Positions 25,214 to 36,100 of a DNA stretch of 64,000 nucleotides are shown here, in pieces. The stretch is from contig JASANG010000128.1 in assembly GCA_030248215.1 (NCBI GenBank), positions 1 through 64,000 of the forward strand, in the 5' to 3' direction. Origin of the DNA: Enoplolaimus lenunculus. Lineage: Eukaryota; Nematoda; Enoplea; Enoplida; Thoracostomopsidae. The first letter of the stretch is position 1; each line of letters opens with the position of its first letter. The position numbers and the translations under genes were made by a program. The notes under the pieces were generated by a model. The model saw only the letters and a program-made list of their open reading frames with translations. It made no database searches and was not told where the DNA came from.

Positions 25214-25362
25214 TATTTGCACATCCGGATAACAAAGAACAAAAACGAGTACAATTCAATAACTTAAACTCAATTCTAAATATATGGCTTCGGTGACACT
25301 TCAACATTATGTAGCATTCGCTTCTCAAATTCCACATATGTAGCTGTTTGCTTCTCATATTT

Positions 25363-28300
25363 TTAAATCAATATAAAACTATCCGAAACCGTTCGGCGGC
25401 AGTAATAAAAGAACAAACTTTCAGCTTCTTGCAAAACTTGATCCAAATTCAGGCGACAGGATAGTCTAAACAAGTAAACAACAAAAAAATAAAATAATTA
25501 AATTTTGTTGCATTCGCAAACTTTTTCAATTTTTCAAATGACTTTACTTACACAAAACACACACTAATGCTTGTAGGATACATAACTCCAATGAGATGAA
25601 AGGTACTCCTCCACATTAACGTTGCTTTGATAGAAGGCAAAAGTTCCTCACCCAACACGACACTAGTTTATTAATTTCCTACATGCAAGGTTCGGTTGAG
25701 AACAAACCTGGGCCTAAGCGTCATCCAATTTTGTAAATATAGTGATTATGTGTGGAGTGAAAGTAAAGAAGCACAAAATAAGTGAATTGTCTAGACTAGA
25801 CACTTTAAAACAAAAATTTTGATAACAACTGGTAAAAATTACAAGATTAACCATATGGACTTGAAATTTCTTACAGCTCAACCTGGTTGAAGACCATGCA
25901 ATAAACTATTTTGACACCTCAGAAAGTCATTATCCAAACGTGACAACGTTAACCTAACTTGCCTTCAGCGGCGCAAAATACTACAAAAGCGGAAGTTTAA
26001 TGTATATAATATAAAAAAACCCACTGCAACGTAATATAAAACTGCTCCTTTTATAGCAAAAAATAATTTGATAATTTGACAGAATTCTCCGTATATAAAA
26101 ATTGTATGTTAAGCAAACATGACTATGTAATTAACAAAAAACATCTTAAAATAGTCATAAAAATAACTACAAAGATGTTAAATAAAATGTAAGTAAACTT
26201 TGACCTTTGATTCCGGTGTTTTGAATGATTCTCAATATAATCTAATGTTCTCCTACCATACTAGTGAGAAAAATACAATATAGACTTACTGAGAAACCGT
26301 TTGGAAAATTTGCGATGGATCATTAGCGTTATAGATTTCGTTCTTGTGTAGAACAAGTATTGCAACACAAACGAATAAATCAAATGTGTAATCGGAAGGC
26401 TTTGCGCCAGGTACTATCCTGACACCTGAAACAAAACATCCAGGCACGTAATTATGTTCCATGAAGACATAAATAAATGAACTATGTTAATCATAGACTG
26501 TTTAGTTTAACATTAATTAACATGCAAGTAAAAATCCTAATCTGTGAAACCTGTCGTTTAATAAAAATTGAAAAATTCAAAATAATAATAACCCGAAAAT
26601 CAAAACACTGCGGTGTCACAAGCTGTTTAAAGTTTTCTTTATACCAAAAAGACACTAAACTTTGTGTTGAAGTCGATACGGCCCCATTAATGTAGCTAGA
26701 AACAATAAAAACTTCAAGCTTTATGATAGCCTTTACGCTTTCATGCCGTATTTTGTTACATTGATAATATAAAGAATACGGGCTTGAGAATACAATCCTT
26801 TAAAAGCACCTAAATTAAATTTCCCTTTGCTCTAAAACATCTGAGTTGAATATTTTTCAAAATTTAGCTCTGTTACTTACCATTTTGAAGTTCATAATTT
26901 CGACACGCGATTGCTTGATTTTTCTGAGCGGTAAATGAACTCAATTCCAAATGTTGCGTGCTCAAAATTTCAAACAATTTCAACCCGTCTTCGAACGGAA
27001 ATTCTCGCAGAAAGCACAAAAGTAACCACCTGAAATTAAATATAGGCAAAAACATCATAAAACAAAAATCTGAACAATATAAAAACAAAGATCTGAAATT
27101 AATTACACAAACGCTATGCATTGTCCACTTTATCTTGCGCCCGCCCTGTCGTAAATTTTGTCCTCATTTTACTATTACAACTAGTGAAAATCTTATCCAA
27201 GTGGAAATTGATACTATCTAAAATACGTAGTGGTAAATTGAAACAAGCACATATTTGTGTTGCAAGTGTACTGGTTGCGCTTTTCAACTACGCCAATAAT
27301 ACAAGCCGAATGCCACTTCAAAAAGCCGCTAAATCGCTTCACGTCCAACAGCTGTTAAAAACAACCTTCAAACAAGTAAAAACGCTATAATACTTGTGAC
27401 AAAATATCAAGTCTTCGCTTCCACAGATTGATAAGTAATGAAAGAGATCTTTGTCTAGATCTTGAAGCAGATCTTTGAGCACTACTGAAACACCGAAAAC
27501 ACATGTTGATAAATAAACATTCACTATCAATCCTTAAAATTTCCTTTGACATGTGTTAAGAATTATGACTATTAGCGAACTATGACATTAAAAGCAAATC
27601 AAAATAAATAAACGTATTTAAACAGAATTTTAAAAACATAAATATTAATAATCTTTTGCCAATTTTCACTCGAGCCTAAAACTCGTTCCTGCTCCAATAA
27701 ACGAAGTTCCGTGACTAAACAGTAACACAAACACAACGAGCTGCAAGAGCTACAACATACCAATTTTATGCACCATTCCTTCCGATAAAAAGTCCTTCTG
27801 CACTTTTAAAATGTAATTTACAAAGCACCAAAATGAAAGAGCCTAAAACAATGAGAAGCAAATTATGGCTAAAGAACCATAAACAAAAGTTTTTAAAACA
27901 CAGAAGTTGTATGCTTGCCATCTGATGCTTTCTCAAGCATATTAAAACAGTGTCGAGATAGAGTTGCAGTTAAACAATGTGCTACATAGTTTTTACACGA
28001 GATAAAAGATGGTTGTTCCGAAACAGAAATGCAAAAATTTTAGGTATAATCCAACATTTGTAACAATATTTAAACACATGGACTTATTACCTTACATATA
28101 AGTGATTTTTTGCGAATAAAGACATACCTCTGATTCTAACACAGTAAGAAATCGACTAACAATATCATTCATGCCTTGAACATAACCAACATCAGGGCAG
28201 AAAAACGCAAACGTTGTAAGCATGTCACGCAGTAGCAACATATTTGCAGCGTTTCCGTTCACGTCTCTACAAACAACAAAAGCAATATAATTTAACCACA

Positions 28301-30534
28301 TACAGGTTCAAAGTTCAAACTGTAATTTACAATAATTACGTAGGTATATATTTGTTCGAACAAAAGTCAGTAACTGCGAAGTATTGTGATTATGGTCATA
28401 AGTAAGCGTTTAACACAGTTACGTAATACCTTTCAGCGGCAAATATCAGACAATGTGGAATACTGAAACAAGAGATGGTTATCGATACGTTGTCAGAGCG
28501 AGTGCCGAACATCCGGCTATAGCCCGCCATCTTGAGTTAAAATTTTACCTAAAATATTCTCCATGGCGTTCTGTCCGAGGGACATCTTTGCAAATGTACC
28601 GAATTGAGTCGCACAATTTGTCTACATCGCAATTATGCCGACGAGCAAACGACTAAAACATGTGTTTGTTAGGTTATGTGTAATTCAAATTACATACGAA
28701 TCGTGTTAACAGAATTCAATGACATCCAAAGTAAATTAATAGATCAGAACATTTTCATTGACGTTATATATAGCTGGCGACCTCAATGTCGTATGACATT
28801 GAAAAATAACAATAGCACCAGATTTTTATAGAAAACATCAAACATGCAACTTTCATTATGACTGCACAAAAAGCTATGCATTTTGTCTAAATTTGCGTTG
28901 TAAAAACCTTGTACAATGATATTCATATCAGAAACGAATTTACGTAAGATATATTCATCAACCTAATCGAAACTTGTGACGTGATTTCATCAATGATTAC
29001 ATACCGCGTAATGATTTTAAGGTCCTAACACAATAATATGTCAAAAAGCTAACAATCGGTTATACCATCAAATCATACACTTACTTGTGCTTCAATATCA
29101 AATACGTCCAAATGAGCCCCTTTCTTTTTACACGCCGGCGGGTCCATTTCTTGAATAGTCACATCTGACGTTTCAAACTGTGGTTTTGTCTCCAAAATAC
29201 AATTTTCAACTTCGTTCAAATCGAATGTTGGCCATCGCAACTAAAACGAACCAAGAGGAATTTATTAATGGGCCGAAGCAAAACTTTGGACGATGTAAAA
29301 CTTAAACTTAACGAAAGTATGCTAGCGAAAACTATTTTTTTAAATTTGAATTAAAACAAATAGCAACAAAAACCCAGTTGTCAAAACTAAAACACACTTC
29401 CCTGGTTGCTAGGAGACGCGCGGTGGCGGTCGAAAACCGATGCCGAATCTTATTTTTATGTTTACCGCATTAAGAGAAACAAATATAACCATTTGCTGAA
29501 TGGCTGAATCCAGTAATATAACGAGTTTTAAAAATAACAATCAAAGCTATAATAGCTAAAAATTCTTATCTAAAAATCAACCAATGCAATAGACATCCAC
29601 TTTTAGCGGAAAAATGGTAAAAGGTAATTTCTTTTTTCTGTGGTCAAGATTTGAAATCAACCGCCGAAAAGCGAGACTGACACCATCCAAATACCAAGAC
29701 TCGCCGAGACCGGCCCGAGTTACTTGATCACCTAGCACAGCTCACACAAAAATATATGCTTAATTTTAAAGCAAACACCTAAACAGACAAACTATACAGC
29801 TTAATGCATTCAATTGCAATGCAATTGTTAGACATGAATCATATACCTTAAGGCACGTCTTCCACTGCCTTCGTAACGCCCGGTATCGTGCAGCCAATTT
29901 CACACACAAGCTCTCTCGCTCTACACGAGTCGAGTGGCAAGGAAACACACCAAACAGAAAACACCACGCTTCAGCTCGTACTTCTGCCGCCAATCCGCCT
30001 AAAACAAATGACAGTACATTAGAAACCAAAAAATTCATTACAATTACATGCTGTTGGCAGGAATCGACCGATAATTATTATACCCGATACCGGAACGGAT
30101 GTTAACCGGATATTGTATATAATGTGCACTGTTGGAAGTATTTGAGTCGTGCAAAAATATGTATTTATCTGGCTGATGAGTAGGGAACGATAGAAGGTCT
30201 ATCCTGTTTTTTGGAACAGAACTTTGAGACTAACGAAAGGTAAACAACATGAATGCGACATTGCCAAAAAACCTTTAAAAATTCGTTTTCTGAACCGATG
30301 CTCGTCCGTTATTCGTCCGTCTTTATCTGTCATCGTCTTAAATTCATTTAAACTCATCGGTTGAGCACGAAACTGGCTACAATTCGCCGACCGTTTAATC
30401 GCCACTTGACCAAGACTATCTTCTGAATCGTTGTTAACAAGTGTGTCCGCTGTTAATGTTGAAGAAGATGGTGAACATTCCGGTGGGTAGGAAACCATTT
30501 CGAATCCCATGTTATCGTCAGATGCATTAGCCAT
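25363..30534 (-). CDS. TBC-domain Rab GTPase-activating protein (TBC1D15/16/25-like)
   Basis: Predicted Rab GAP that speeds GTP hydrolysis in membrane traffic. Eleven exons join in phase: 30534-30273, 29998-29847, 29240-29085, 28652-28549, 28462-28430, 28266-28128, 27842-27761, 27484-27394, 27029-26881, 26425-26290, 25465-25363; 468 residues. After a variable N-terminus comes the pre-domain motif MSLNEFKTMTDKDGRITDE, then the TBC domain from about residue 88. The arginine finger is R216 in ICKDVPRTER, where most relatives have RTDR, and the glutamine finger is Q266 in YVQGM; both are present, so it should be active. WCFVNYI, FCHKWLLLCF and REFPFEDGLKLFEILSTQH follow, and the protein ends in LSCRLNLDQVLQEAESLFFYYCRR-like sequence typical of the domain end. 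The start ATG is the first in the exon. The exact orthologue is unsure. Confidence 0.92.
29404..29416 (+). promoter_or_regulatory. RFX-like site in TBC intron 2
   Basis: GTTGCTAGGAGAC fits an RFX/X-box site with a one-base spacer (GTTGCT-A-GGAGAC). It lies in a GC-rich patch of TBC intron 2. A single match of this length can occur by chance. Confidence 0.25.
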
Positions 30535-31169
30535 TATTTCACTGAGTGTTCTGGACTCCGACGCATGCTGTTAGTACATAGTTTACAGAACAGACTTCCA
30601 ATTTTCTAGATATCGGTGAATAAATAACTGTTATTGTACTGAAACAGACCTGTCTGAAATCGTATTGATTGATCTATTTTAATTTGCCAAAGTTCAAGAT
30701 ACCATCATTGGTTAAGTCAAAGCTAGACTTATTGTGTTTAAATATCATACGAAACGTTTGTATTTGTCTGCATCTAAGAGCATTTAATAAACTGGAACTA
30801 TATACTTATGTCTGTTTCCATTACTTTGACAGTTTTCACATTTCGCAACTTTTATATTGTAGCTAAATAATTAATTCTAAAACCACATAGCATTTCAACT
30901 AGACGTTGAATTTAATTTTAGTACTAAAAAGCTGTCGTGATACGCTATCATCATTAATAAATCATTATTTGCTCCTTACTTAGTACAACTCAGTATTATT
31001 ATTCTAAACAAGCAATAACAAGATAAATATAACACGTCTATTTAAAAGTCTGAATATTCTGACTCGTTTTTGTTTCTCGTAATCGACTAGGAATAAGATG
31101 GATTTTATGAGCTGACCTATTGAGGCGTCGAATGGTGTCGGTAATAAATGCTAATGCTAGGCTATGCTA

Positions 31170-31392
31170 TTAACCCTTTCTCAACACATGAATTTTTTCA
31201 ATTTCATACGCGATGTATATTTCAAGGTAGATTCCATCCCCAGTCTCTCGAATTGGAGGCGTTTCCAATGACCAATCAGCTATAGGAGAATGACGCTTCT
31301 GCCCATTGTTAAACACTGCTTCCAGTTTCAGTAGTGCTAGTATATTGCTTGTAGTTGCTCCTTTATAGTATACTCCACGAATTAAAGGGTTA
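31170..31392 (-). mobile_element. S-family TIR element with tRNA-like core, copy 3
   Basis: Reversed copy between TTAACCCTTTCTCA and AAAGGGTTA. The tRNA-like core reads on the minus strand, with CTCGAATTGGAGG covering the B-box region and CAATCAGCTATAGG the A-box region. Shorter than the other copies. Confidence 0.7.
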
Positions 31393-31529
31393 TTATTATT
31401 ATTAATGTTTTACGATGTTTATTACGACTTCTATGCAACCCAGTCAATGTCGATCTAGTACATTTTTTGTATTACACCTAATTTCAAGATACAGTACAGT
31501 TTTGTATCTCACTCGATTTCAAGAGTCTG

Positions 31530-31965
31530 AGCAATTTTCAACATTCACGTGGACAGCCAGAGTTCAACGGGATACCAAAAACTGATGGGGCGAGAGCCGG
31601 AGCCCGATAATCTGGGACAGATGGGACAGTTGGGACAGATGGGACAGCGGGACAGAACGGACAGTTGGACAGTTTTGACAGTTTGGACAAATGGGACAGT
31701 TGGGACACTTGGGACAAATAGGACAGTTGGAACAGATGGGACAGATGAGACAGTTGGGACAGATGGGACAGATGGTACAGCTGGGACAGTTGGGACAGAT
31801 GGGACAGTTGGCAAAGATGTGACAGTTGGGACATATATACCTACATATATATCCTACGCAAATATATCTGCCTGTGCATATGTAAACAGGAGCGCATTGT
31901 GCACTCCGGGTATATTTGTGTCCCGGGAAATTGGTACGGCCTTTATAGTAACATAGGCCAAAAGC
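31530..31965 (+). repeat. 9-bp GGGACAGTT minisatellite element
   Basis: About 20 degenerate copies of a 9-bp unit, GGGACAGTT/GGGACAGAT, at about 31,615-31,830. It is followed by a tail that is shared with 22,660-22,706 (GTGTCCCGGGAAATT, ACGGCCTTTA) and ends in TAACATAGGCC. All long open frames here are repeat artefacts. Confidence 0.8.
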
Positions 31966-32105
31966 GTAAACAGTCAGAAGTTCGTGTCGAAAATGGTTGA
32001 AACATAATGTCTCGTATTCAACGTAGTGCTGTTTTCGTTTTATAAAGACACAAATTCCTTTCTTTCAGAGAATAGTTGTCATATTCAAGAATTAATTTCC
32101 TGATT

Positions 32106-32315
32106 TTATCTATGTAGACAAGTTGCTCCGCATATGATCTTAAAAGTGTATATATAATCAAATTTAAAGTATGCTTTGGGCTGATCAGCCTCCTTCCAAC
32201 CTAAGTTAATATACGTACGAGTCTTTGGTGGCAAAATTAGGTTATTTGATGGAGCTTTAGTCCCCAATTCTAGAGTTGGTTTCCCTGGCAAATCTTTGCC
32301 TTCTATTTCAGGCAT
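32106..32315 (-). CDS. Hypothetical small ORF or first exon
   Basis: ATG in a good context (ACAAAATGCC) opens a 69-codon frame whose first 50 residues look protein-like: MPEIEGKDLPGKPTLELG, then PPKTRTYINLGWKEADQPKA. Composition and codon choice differ from nearby non-coding DNA, with many charged residues and prolines. I recognise no family. A donor-like GTATAT inside (after ACTCGTAC) would leave only a short first exon. It lies between IFT88 and TBC on the same strand. It could also be chance. Confidence 0.25.
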   Translation of the reverse strand: MPEIEGKDLPGKPTLELGTKAPSNNLILPPKTRTYINLGWKEADQPKAYFKFDYIYTFKIICGATCLHR

Positions 32316-32751
32316 TTTGTCTTATATTTCAGAAATATTTCTGTAATCGTTCATGAAGCATAGTCTTATTAAACTTCAGTTTTAAGTCTGAAAAATTTCA
32401 AAACCATATTTTTGGAAATTTCAGAAATAAAACTATGGAATTCATGGCATAGATGTCTGCAGTTCGTATTGAGACATAATTGTATTAAATTTCAGACATT
32501 TGTTCTACGTAAGACAGCCTATGTTGTGTGGAGGGTACAACGAACCCATTTGAAAAAATATCGGTATAAAGTGCAATCGCATTTCCGTTCTTTTTACTTC
32601 CGTTTACACTGCAGTTTTTATCGATATTCTGACATATTTTGCTGTACTAATGACGTTCATTTTTAGAAATTTAAAAACTCACAGGTGAGTAAACCGTTGA
32701 TCAAACGAACAAATATATACTTAAACCAAATTTAATTTTTATCAATCAAAC

Positions 32752-33158
32752 TTTAAGGGTTGCGCTATACTTTTGTTGACTTCCGGCGCCGTTCGTCACG
32801 TCCGTCACGGTCCGTCACCCGTACGGGTCCACCGTCCGTCACCCGTCCGAAACCACCATCCGTCACCGTCCGTCTCGCATACGGCGCCGTCCGCCATCAC
32901 TTGTCACCTGTACGGCGCCGTCCGTCCCCGTGCGTCACCTGTACGGCACCGTCCATCACCGTCCGCCCCCGTACAGCGCCGTCCGTCACCGGTGAGGTAT
33001 CGTACGCGAACAACGCCCGTACCTTCCCGTGTAGTGACGGACAGTAACGCATGGCGACGTAGGTTTGACGTACGGGGGACGGACGGCGCCGTACGGGTAA
33101 CGGACGATGACTGACGGCGCCAAACGGCACCGTACGACAAGTACAGTGCAACCCTAAA
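32752..33158. mobile_element. GC-rich TIR element (X family), copy 1
   Basis: Ends AAGGGTTGCGCTATACTT and AGTACAGTGCAACCCTAAA are inverted. The core is a CCGTCC/GGACGG-rich minisatellite with GGCGCCGT, unlike the AT-rich surroundings. The right end stops five bases from the IFT88 stop codon. Related copies are at 54,704 and 58,099. Open frames in the core are repeat artefacts. Confidence 0.85.
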
Positions 33159-33163
33159 TGATC

Positions 33164-36100
33164 TCAATCCGGTAGCAAATCATCTCCAATTTCTTCGTCA
33201 TCAAAAGTATCGTCCGCCATCAGATCGACCTTCTTCCGTCCTGCCGTTTTCGGGCGCTCTGGTAACGGACCAATTGGATCTGGATAGTTCACATCTGACA
33301 ATAAAATGATATACAAATCAATGATAGGATAAATGTCATAAAATTGCGGAAGTAACCCGTATGTCATTCAAAATTTAAGCATAATTTACAAAAAAGGCAT
33401 TTAACAGCAGCTTGTGTGCGTAAACTATCGGCTTTGAATGCTATTTTCCTTTGGTTGGTTAGATAAACATGATCATAATATAGCATAAGCAAGCTTATAT
33501 CAAATTTAATTTTCACAGGTGATGTTTTAATTTCTAAAATCACAAAATCTACCAATATTTTGGTTCCTGTTCGACATTGGGTACGGTTCGTTTGGGTCGA
33601 TGTTGTCAAAGTTCACACGGCCGCAGCCTCCGCCACCAGCGCGACTTCCGCTCGATGTCCGTAAGCTTCCACGACTGCTTGTATGAATTCTTGCCTGATC
33701 TGCTAACAATAGAAGCAATTATTTTTGTACCCCGATGTACGAAGAAGAAATATTTGCCTCCGGCTGAGATTCAATCAAATGATTGACCTCCGTATCCGGC
33801 ACCGCGTGAACTTTAATACAGCATTTAGGTACAGTGTAAATTTCAGTGAGTTGATTTTGTCTCAGAATGAGATATATCAATCAATCTAAGTTTGGACTAT
33901 CAAAACTCAGAATTCTGATGTATCAACTCATTCAGAGTTACTTATAGTTAACTCGGCCTAAATCAACTCAACTCAGAGTGACAGTCAACTCCACTCACAC
34001 TGAGTTAATGTTTACAAAATATTAAGTCAGAAAAAACTAATCCGCTAGTTGAGTTGATTAGTCAACTCAGGGGAATTTACAGTGTAATTGCGAAATTTTT
34101 TAAAAACGATAACTTGACGCAAATTTTTGGCAAGACATTAGTAGTAGAATGTTCAAATTTCCAGTAAATGCTGCATAATTTTTATTAGGTTCAACATTTT
34201 GTTTCACCACCGGTTCCGGCACCTGCAATATATGCGTGCGTTTAGATACGAATTTTTCCACATCAGAATGCACCTTGCTGCGGCCGATACGCGCTAATAC
34301 ACTGCAAGAAATAGTGAGTCAAATTGACTCTCTCCGAAATAGGCTTTTGCTGACTACACAAACTGAGTCAAAATTTTACTCCGCCAGAGTCAAATGAGTC
34401 GAACTTGACTCTTCAAATTTTCACTCAGTTTGTGTAGTCAGCAAAAGCCTATTTCGTAGAGAGTCAGTTTCACTCACCATTTTTTGCACTGTAGAAATAA
34501 AACTTTTAGCAGAAGAGCTCAATCAACTGACGTAACTTGACAACCCAAGACGCATTACGTAACCTATAACTTGATGTAACACTGAGCTCAACCCGATTTA
34601 AACTCAATGTGTATGCGCACTCAGTAGGAATATAGATGAAGCACAGTGTATACATACATTTAAACCAGAAAATTAATTTTTAAACAGAAAATAATTAGGT
34701 GTGTGTTGAAATAAGTAATTAATTTCCTTTATTAACAACACCTTGAACATAAATATCCTGGACATATAAAATTTGTTTTAAATCATTGAGACGCAAAGGT
34801 CAGGCATATTGAAACACTAACGCCTGAAATAGATTATCTTCGCTAAGTTATTCAATTCCGTCGCCCGTAAAATCCTCGGCTATTAAAGCCCCATCGTCTG
34901 CACTGCAAACAATGATGAGTCAACTCGACACTCTCCGAAATAGGATTTTAGAAACTACACAAATTCCATCAAAATTCGACTCCACCAGAGTCAAATACGA
35001 TTCACTGAGTCGCATGTTTACTCTGCCAGAGTCGAATTTGACTCAGTTTGTGTAGTCCCAAAAAGCCTATTTCGGAGAGAGTCAATTTGACTCACCATTT
35101 TGTGCATTGTGGTAAATGCAGCCGGAAAAACTGCGTTTGCATGTGGTCCCTATGGTGTAGCTACAATAAAGATGAATCGCGGAGAGTAGAGGTTATACAG
35201 TGGTTGGAGAGCCAAATTTTTGAGCACGAGTTTTGCGGGTGGAAGCGTACTAGTAATATTTGTCCTTTTGTTTAAAATGATTTTGTAAAATATGCAATTA
35301 GTCAAACTTGTAGCAAATCGGTAACTATCATTTGAAACCCAATAAAAGCATGTAGACCATACCACTCAAGCGTGTCCATATAATCCTGTTGGTATGTTCA
35401 TATCACACGAGTAACTTTCAAAGTATTAGATATCACAAAACCAGTTTAACCTACTAAAACCTGTTCAGCCCTAAAAGTTTAAGAATGTAAACGTAAAATA
35501 TACCTCCTTGAAAACTTGCTGCGGATCCGGCTGAATCTCGTGATTTTGCAGATGAAAGCATTTGCCCGCTCCGAAAACCACCACTGCTGCTTCGCTTGAA
35601 ATTCAGCATAGAAATTAAACTTTCACATCTAACTATCATTTGCGAGTCCTATTTCTTTTCTCCAAAAGGAACTTCGGTTAAAATTTTGATATCGAACAGT
35701 AAAATGCTTTAACTTGTACTCTTTAAGATTTTTTTACGAAATATACTCTTCAAGTGTTTCTGTTAAAGCTTTATTTTGCTATCGAACAGTGGAATGCTTT
35801 AACCTATAGACTCTTTAAGAGTATTTAATTATTACTTTTTGGAAAGATTGTTGTGGAAGAGTTTTTTCAGGATTGTTTCTATTTAAATTTTTTCACTATT
35901 AGCCAATAGTAAAACTCTTAAAGAGTGCAAGTTAAAGAAAGTTTCCGTGCTCTGGCTCAGCGGACTTTTACACCATTGTGTCCCTTTACTTCGAATGCCA
36001 TTTTTTAAATCAGAAGTCAGCAGTTGTTCTCGATCCGTTTCACAAATTGCACTCTCATTTAAAATATATTTTTAGTCTTTTATTGATTGCTAACCAACTT

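Noticed and set aside
24781-25358. Arginine- or alanine/threonine-rich frames of 70-150 codons
   Set aside because: Products of the 24-bp minisatellite inside the Tc1/mariner-like MITE.
27121-27390. Plus-strand 89-codon frame opposite TBC exons
   Set aside because: Antisense to intron and exon sequence of the TBC gene with no independent support.
31538-31956. Collagen-like or VPTVPS-repeat frames
   Set aside because: Products of the 9-bp minisatellite.
32760-33167. Arginine/proline-rich frames on both strands
   Set aside because: They lie within the GC-rich X-family element and are open through its repeat structure.
34845-34900. Minus-strand tail ALIAEDFTGDGIE before a stop
   Set aside because: Too short and without a supported acceptor; IFT88 exons 23 and 24 already join in phase across it.
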